Assembly (NCBI RefSeq): GCF_005844085.1
Contig: NZ_VCDI01000003.1
Span: forward strand, 270,280 to 334,279
Length of the DNA: 64,000 bases
Reading direction: 5' to 3'
From: Lichenicoccus roseus
GTDB taxonomy: Bacteria; Pseudomonadota; Alphaproteobacteria; Acetobacterales; Acetobacteraceae
Positions 59,183-64,000 of the stretch are shown here, one piece after another. The notes beneath the pieces were generated by a model, which did no database searches, was not told the origin of the DNA, and saw only the letters and a program-made list of their open reading frames with translations. Numbering within the stretch: the first letter of the stretch is position 1; every line of letters starts with the position of its first letter. A program made the position numbers and the translations under genes.

Positions 59183-60277
59183 ATGACGAACGAGTATTTC
59201 GTCTGCACCCGAAACCGGCCTCCGGTCAAGTTTGATCTCCAGGAAGATCGTCCAGTCGCCGACGCAGAAATAGCGTATTTTATACGTGGATTTCGTCTAC
59301 TCGAAAAGGCCTTTTGCTTTGATGGCTATATTGTCTGCTTCGCCTGGAGTTCTAATACCCCTCTTCCAGTTGTAGGAAAGAACGTAATCGCGCTCATTTA
59401 TGGCGACGAACACTGCCGCATTCCAGGATATGCAAATAAGGTAGCAGCGGTCATTAAGTGCCACGGATTGTTTCCGACCTATGTCCCACGATTTCGGCCG
59501 CTTAGGCTCGCGCAGATCGAAATGGCGGAGTTTGTTCGGAACTTGGCGCTCTGGCTGCCGAATGGATGGCGGTGGGCATTCTCAAATTCCGTTCGCAACA
59601 AGTGTCATCTGGTACCAATCGGTTATGGAATACCTTCATCAATACAGCCTGTACCGATGCAGAAGCGAATATATGCGACGTCATTCCTCGGAAGCATCCC
59701 ACAGAAGTCGAGCCGCAATTGGTTCCGGAGCCTCGTAGGAACACCCAAAGTCTATTGCCGCCAAGCAATGATCGCCGCGCTTGAGAAATTAAGACTTATC
59801 TTACCATTAAATGCTGTCTACATTAGTTTAACGGAAGGTTTTCAAGAGAGTCTGCTGGATGCTGGAAAAGTATATTCAGAAATACTTTCCCAGACAAAAG
59901 TCTGCGTCGCGCCACGTGGCACGACTCATGAGACTTGGCGTCTAGCTGACGGCCTGAGGCTAGGCTGTGTAGTCATCTCAGATAAGCTGCCTCGGCACCC
60001 CTTCTATATCGGCAGTCCAATCATCCAGATCGACGACTGGTCTCGACTTCCTGAGATAATGCAGCGACTTCTGGATGATCCTGATCAGCTTCATAACATA
60101 GAGCGCGAAAGTCTAAGATTTTGGGAGGCCCACTTGTCTGAAAAAGCGCTTGCACAACGTTATGCAAGCGCTCTCGGGCTGCGTCCAAGATATGTCCCTC
60201 AAGATTGCATACCGAAAGCTTTCGATCACTCAGGATCTTCATCTACAGCTACGGCCCATTCAATATCTACGTCGTGA
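59183..60277 (+). CDS. Exostosin-like (GT47-type) glycosyltransferase
   Basis: 364 residues. The C-terminal half has the exostosin pattern: VCVAPRGTTHETWRLADGLRLGCVVIS, shown here as APRGTTHETWRLADGLRLG, followed by a stretch around IIQIDDWSRLPEIMQRLLDD. The N-terminal half is weakly conserved. Bacterial members are found in EPS loci and add a sugar such as glucuronic acid, xylose or arabinose; the donor here is unknown. GC is the lowest of all genes in the window (single lines near 40%), which suggests recent transfer. Its stop overlaps the next start (GTGA). Confidence 0.72.
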   Translation: MTNEYFVCTRNRPPVKFDLQEDRPVADAEIAYFIRGFRLLEKAFCFDGYIVCFAWSSNTPLPVVGKNVIALIYGDEHCRIPGYANKVAAVIKCHGLFPTYVPRFRPLRLAQIEMAEFVRNLALWLPNGWRWAFSNSVRNKCHLVPIGYGIPSSIQPVPMQKRIYATSFLGSIPQKSSRNWFRSLVGTPKVYCRQAMIAALEKLRLILPLNAVYISLTEGFQESLLDAGKVYSEILSQTKVCVAPRGTTHETWRLADGLRLGCVVISDKLPRHPFYIGSPIIQIDDWSRLPEIMQRLLDDPDQLHNIERESLRFWEAHLSEKALAQRYASALGLRPRYVPQDCIPKAFDHSGSSSTATAHSISTS

Positions 60278-61698
60278 GGAGCCCTTTGGCCATCAACTTT
60301 AGGTTTCTATTCGGTTCGTTCCTTTTGCTCTGGCTCGTTTTGCAACCAATGAGAGCTCCAGCGCTCAATGGCCACACTGTCAAGGTTGCAACCGGTCCCG
60401 TGGTGAATGCCGTCGCCTTCCGGGACAGCATCGGAGTAAGCGTCCACTGGGAGTATAAGGATACGGTTTACGGGCGAGATACCCTTGCGGTCACAGATGC
60501 TGTCAAGGCACTCGGCATCCGCCACCTCAGGGGTTATGACCCGAAGACCTCGGCAAGTTTGGCTCGCTTCGGCGTCACGGCTATGCTGGTCGCAGGGCCA
60601 GAGGTTGGAACGCCAGAGCAGATCGCGCATACGGTGACCGCTGCTAACGCTAAATCCTTTGTCATCGATGCAGTCGAGGGTCCGAACGAGGCCGACCTTT
60701 TCTGGCCGATGCACAAATACAAATATCATGGAGAGAGTTTCCCAGCCGGCACATTGGCCTACCAGCGCGACCTCTACGCAGCGATCCGGTCCCGTCCCGA
60801 GCTTAGAGCCGTGCACGTAATCGGCCCCAGCCTTGGTCGCACCTATCCTCCCGCACCGCTGAACAGCAACCCTTATTTCGGCGGCGGCCTGGCGGATGCC
60901 GTCGATTTCGGCAACTTCCACCCCTACCCATTCGGCGGCAACTCCTTCAGTCTGCCGTTCTCGTATGACAGTGTTGCCCGCTATTACTGGACGGGGAATC
61001 CGCCATCGGGAAACCTTGATGAATATCCGTATGCGTTTGAGGCCTATTCACCACCATTCCAGCCCCGGCCGATGGATGCCACCGAGACCGGTTACCCCAC
61101 GTGGCGGAACGGCGTCACCGAGGAAGTGCAGGCAAAGTACATCCCGAGACTGGTGGCCGAATATTGCCGCCTGGGAATTCGTCGAACTTATCTATACGAA
61201 CTTGTGGACGTGCGGCCGGATACCAAGGGTGGAGACATGGAAGCTCATTTCGGCCTTATGCGCAACGACCTCACACGCAAGCCAGCTTTCATCGCGTTGC
61301 AGGGTCTCCTCGCATTGGTCAAACCGATCAAAGATGCGGGACATGATAATGAAGTTGCCGTAAAGCCTAAAGTCACCCTTCTCGCACACATGCCCGCCGG
61401 TCTTGATCGACCACGCTACGTTCACAGTCTGATCGTTCAGCGTTCGATGAATGAGTCGATCCTGTTGATTTGGCACGAGGTCGCAAGCGCGGACACCGTT
61501 GTCTCACCGCCCCGGTCGATCGCTGTCCCCCCAGGTCAGATCGACGTCACTCCACAAGAGGCGTGGCGTCCGGTAGCTTGGTTCGACTACGACCTCGCTT
61601 GGCATCTCGACCGTCACGAGGTGGCACCTAATACCGCGTCTGTCAGTGTGCCGTTAAGAGATCAGGTAGTCGCGGTGCTGATGCATCGGGCATCATAA
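60274..61698 (+). CDS. Secreted glycoside hydrolase, clan GH-A-like
   Basis: 474 residues from GTG 60274 (overlapping the upstream stop). An N-terminal hydrophobic segment (FLFGSFLLLWLVLQP) is a signal peptide or anchor. The barrel has likely acid/base Glu139 in VEGPNEADLF and nucleophile Glu271 in ATETGYPT, the NE/E pattern of GH-A families such as GH39. YLYELVDVRPD and HFGLMRNDLTRKPAF end the barrel; a beta domain of about 90 residues follows. PslG, a GH39 protein of the Pseudomonas Psl locus, is a functional parallel. It is related to the next gene's hydrolase core. Exact family not assigned. Confidence 0.78.
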   Translation: MRSPLAINFRFLFGSFLLLWLVLQPMRAPALNGHTVKVATGPVVNAVAFRDSIGVSVHWEYKDTVYGRDTLAVTDAVKALGIRHLRGYDPKTSASLARFGVTAMLVAGPEVGTPEQIAHTVTAANAKSFVIDAVEGPNEADLFWPMHKYKYHGESFPAGTLAYQRDLYAAIRSRPELRAVHVIGPSLGRTYPPAPLNSNPYFGGGLADAVDFGNFHPYPFGGNSFSLPFSYDSVARYYWTGNPPSGNLDEYPYAFEAYSPPFQPRPMDATETGYPTWRNGVTEEVQAKYIPRLVAEYCRLGIRRTYLYELVDVRPDTKGGDMEAHFGLMRNDLTRKPAFIALQGLLALVKPIKDAGHDNEVAVKPKVTLLAHMPAGLDRPRYVHSLIVQRSMNESILLIWHEVASADTVVSPPRSIAVPPGQIDVTPQEAWRPVAWFDYDLAWHLDRHEVAPNTASVSVPLRDQVVAVLMHRAS

Positions 61699-61731
61699 CG
61701 CGCAGCACTCCAATAGTTTGGGACTGTGGGT

Positions 61732-61776
61732 CCACCTACTATCTATCCGCGCTCCGGCAGGTGGTTGAGATAGTAG
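61732..61776 (+). terminator. Interleaved stems after the secreted hydrolase gene
   Basis: CCACCT (61732-61737) pairs with AGGTGG (61759-61764), and ACTATCT (61738-61744) with AGATAGT (61768-61774). The two stems interleave as in an H-type pseudoknot or are alternatives. TCTTTCC follows, so it may end the upstream operon. Confidence 0.4.
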
Positions 61777-61978
61777 TCTTTCCGACATGGTAACATCTTG
61801 AGTTCACCCTCCCTATCGGCAATTCATATCGTAACTATAACGACCTCATACGAGAGGTTCTGCTTGAGTTCCACCGCAGGTATTTCATGTCAGGAGGGCG
61901 GCGTGCTACTGCGATTGATCATGACGACAGACGACCGATATTCCGGCCATGGCTGACTTGGATAGAGCCGTCCTTAAA

Positions 61979-62007
61979 TTGACTTAAAAATCTTAAATAA
62001 TTATATA
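61979..62007 (+). promoter_or_regulatory. Strong promoter of the modular hydrolase gene
   Basis: TTGACT (61979-61984), a 17-base AT-rich spacer and TATATA (62002-62007). Start near 62014, leader of about 47 nt. CTTAAA occurs at 61973, 61983 and 61992 across it. Confidence 0.7.
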
Positions 62008-62060
62008 TGCTATATCGCAACGACGTGAAAGGTTAGTATACCGTCATAGAGAGCTTCCAC

Positions 62061-64000
62061 ATGACCGACACGCTGACGATTTACCTTTCCGGAGACGCCT
62101 GGCAAGGTAATCCTGAGGCAGAGGTCAACGTCAACGGCGTAAACGTAGGCGGCGTTCTTGATGTCGCCGCGATCAACGCGCAAGACGATGTCCAGGCATT
62201 CACCTTCACCGGGAACTTCGGAACCAGACCGGTGGTCGCCGTCTCGTATCTCAACGATCCCTACACAGGAACACCTGCGCAACAGCAGAATTTGTATCTT
62301 GACGGGTTTTCCTACGACAACGTCTCCCAACTCGGCGACAAAAAAGCTTATTACTACGATCAAACCAACACGTTCACGCTGAGTGCTTCAGCTACTCCAG
62401 CTATAAGGGCTGCTGCCTTCAAGTCCAGCCTTGGAGTCGACGTCCATCTTGACTACTGGAATACCTCCTATGGATTGATCGGCGGGACCGGCGGCAATGA
62501 GGCCCTCGTCGCCCGCTCGCTTGCCTATCTGGGGATTACCAATCTTCGCGTCGGAGTGCCGACCGCCCAAACACTTCCCGAGATGGAAGCGCTGGCAGCG
62601 TCCGGAGCTAAGTTCGATGTGCTGATGCCGTCGACCTCGTCGAGCAGTCTGTTAACGAGTCAGCTGGCCGCGATCGCGCCAATCGCGAGTGCCGTTATGG
62701 CGGTCGAGGGTCCAAATGAGGTCAACTTGACGTCAGACTTCAGCTGGAACGGCAGTAGCACGCTCGGAGCCGCGGCAGCTTATCAGTCCGCACTATATGC
62801 GGCCGTTGAGGCCACTCCCGATCTAGCAAAAGATGCTGTCTACAGTCTCACGCTTGGCGGCGTTGGCGCGTCCGGCTATGCTGGGTTGGGCAATCTCTCA
62901 GCTGCAGCCACCGATGGCAACATGCATGTCTACTATCAGAACGGCCTGCCACCGGCATCCACGTTACAATATGCGCTTGGCCTAGCCACTACATCGACAC
63001 CCTCCGACCCGACTGTCATCACCGAGACCAACTATACCTCGGCCCCGATGATCTCTGGCTCCGTCTCCGTGGATGTGCAAGCACGCTATGACCTTGACCT
63101 GCTAATGGACGCCACCAAGGATGGCGTCCAGGCGACCTTCCTGTACGAGTTGTTGGATGAGCAGGTCGATCCCAAGGACACTAACAACGAGGACCATTTC
63201 GGCCTGTTCAATGCCGACGGCACTCCGAAAGAGGTGGCGACCGCGATCCACAACCTGATGGCAACGCTTAGCGACACCGGCTCTGCCGCCTCTACTTTCA
63301 CGCCCGGTGCCCTCGCATACACCATCAGTGGCCTTCCTGCATCCGGCGACACCTTGTTAATGGAGAAGTCCAACGGGGCCTTCGATCTAGTAGTTTGGGC
63401 GGAACCTGAGATCTGGAACGCAAAGACGAGTACACCTATCGCCGCGACACCGCGTGCAACCATTGTTCAGTTCGCAGGGATACAGTCGGAAGTGAAGGTC
63501 GTGGATCCGCTGACCGGCAACACAGTCTCGGACAGCTTCAAGGTCTCTTCGGTTGTGCTTTCGGTGACTGACCATCCCCTCATCGTCGAGGTCGAACCAG
63601 CCGCGGTGTCACTCCCTGCAGGCCTCTCCACCGTTGGCGCAGGTCCCAATGTCGTGGCTCTTAACCTGTCGGAGGACGCATTCCAGGGTGACGCGCAGTT
63701 CACCGTCAGCGTTGACGGCACGCAGGTCGGCGGCACGATGACCGTGACCGCCAGCCACGCAGCGGGCCAGACGCAGTTGCTGAATATCGACGGCACGTTC
63801 GGAGCAGGCAAGCATACCGTTGCGGTAGATTTCCTGAACGACCTCTATACGCCCGGCGTCGGTGATAGGAACCTCTATGTTACCTCGAGCAGTTACAACG
63901 GCGCGGCGATAACAGGTGGGTCCTTGACCCTGGATAGCGCCGGAACGCAAACGATGAGTTTCATCAACCCGGCGCAGGCGCTTCCGACGGTTGGCGCAGG
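62061..64000 (+). CDS. Modular glycoside hydrolase with CBM60-like repeats (C-terminus beyond window)
   Basis: The frame stays open to the window end, giving at least 646 residues. It starts MTDTLTIYLSGDAWQGNPEA without a signal peptide. Residues 1-110 are a CBM60-like, Ca-dependent xylan-binding-type module (FTGNFGTRPVVAVSYLNDPY, then NLYLDGFSYD). A GH-A-like barrel follows (~125-415) with Glu220 in VEGPNEVNL and Glu322 in ITETNYTS. A linker domain precedes a second CBM60-like module (~525-640, VALNLSEDAFQGDAQFTVSV, then VDFLNDLYTPG). The phrase TVGAG recurs at 63630 and 63987, so a further unit begins at the edge. Export without a signal peptide suggests type I secretion with a signal in the missing C-terminus. 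Confidence 0.82.
   Translation, partial: MTDTLTIYLSGDAWQGNPEAEVNVNGVNVGGVLDVAAINAQDDVQAFTFTGNFGTRPVVAVSYLNDPYTGTPAQQQNLYLDGFSYDNVSQLGDKKAYYYDQTNTFTLSASATPAIRAAAFKSSLGVDVHLDYWNTSYGLIGGTGGNEALVARSLAYLGITNLRVGVPTAQTLPEMEALAASGAKFDVLMPSTSSSSLLTSQLAAIAPIASAVMAVEGPNEVNLTSDFSWNGSSTLGAAAAYQSALYAAVEATPDLAKDAVYSLTLGGVGASGYAGLGNLSAAATDGNMHVYYQNGLPPASTLQYALGLATTSTPSDPTVITETNYTSAPMISGSVSVDVQARYDLDLLMDATKDGVQATFLYELLDEQVDPKDTNNEDHFGLFNADGTPKEVATAIHNLMATLSDTGSAASTFTPGALAYTISGLPASGDTLLMEKSNGAFDLVVWAEPEIWNAKTSTPIAATPRATIVQFAGIQSEVKVVDPLTGNTVSDSFKVSSVVLSVTDHPLIVEVEPAAVSLPAGLSTVGAGPNVVALNLSEDAFQGDAQFTVSVDGTQVGGTMTVTASHAAGQTQLLNIDGTFGAGKHTVAVDFLNDLYTPGVGDRNLYVTSSSYNGAAITGGSLTLDSAGTQTMSFINPAQALPTVGA

Larger units (their letters stand above)
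61699..62060 (+). other. Intergenic region between the two hydrolase genes
   Basis: A 362-bp AT-rich gap without a gene. It holds an interleaved pair of stems at 61732-61776, then a strong promoter with CTTAAA repeats at 61973-62007, and GAGAG as ribosome binding site before ATG 62061. Confidence 0.6.

Overview
The window is a chromosomal segment of a high-GC alphaproteobacterium, most probably a member of the Acetobacteraceae. I infer this from gene order and family types, not from a database match. Signs are the clusters rpsP-rimM-trmD-rplS, DUF177-rpmF-plsX-fabH-ihfA-merR and recG/sdhE-mfd, a COQ9-type protein beside def, and a MarR/OmpR/EnvZ set resembling PetP/PetR. Genes are tightly packed, with many start/stop overlaps of the ATGA, GTGA or TTGA kind.

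Region 1 (1-14.2 kb) is mostly housekeeping on the + strand: outer-membrane assembly (BamB), ribosome assembly (Der), an MFS exporter, SRP (Ffh), the ribosome/tRNA operon rpsP-rimM-trmD-rplS, the leucine operon leuC-leuD-leuB, a Na+/H+ antiporter, rpsU (minus, with its own promoter and terminator), peptide deformylase and COQ9. Region 2 (14.2-26 kb) has ilvE divergent from a marR-response regulator-histidine kinase operon across a compact shared promoter/operator, then bamE, a cytochrome bc1 chaperone, the lipid-synthesis cluster with IHF-alpha, tRNA-Pro(GGG), an FNR-type regulator and an AI-2E family permease. Region 3 (26-48 kb) is more accessory: an acetamidase-like protein, two GFA-type proteins, oligopeptidase B, recG, sdhE-mfd-SDR, a large secreted GH3 glycosidase, a decayed amidase gene, a bile-acid-symporter-like permease, a FrnE-type DsbA protein, a TrpD2/YbiB-like protein, a small secreted Gly/His protein, and an alpha-E/ATP-grasp pair ending at tRNA-Ser(UGA).

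Region 4 (48.4-64 kb) begins directly at the tRNA-Ser 3' end. It has visibly lower and uneven GC and encodes a Wzx/Wzy-type exopolysaccharide system: an O-antigen-ligase/Wzy-like polymerase (minus), two GT4 glycosyltransferases, a Wzz/BY-kinase co-polymerase with an altered Walker A' motif, a Wzx-like flippase, an 801-residue protein with two GT4 enzymes in one chain, an exostosin-like transferase, a secreted clan-A-like glycoside hydrolase and a second, modular relative of that hydrolase flanked by CBM60-like repeats. The last gene runs off the window inside a tandem array of these modules. The two related hydrolases, one with a signal peptide and one without but carrying binding modules, placed in an uncharacterised polysaccharide locus are the best candidates here for something undescribed.
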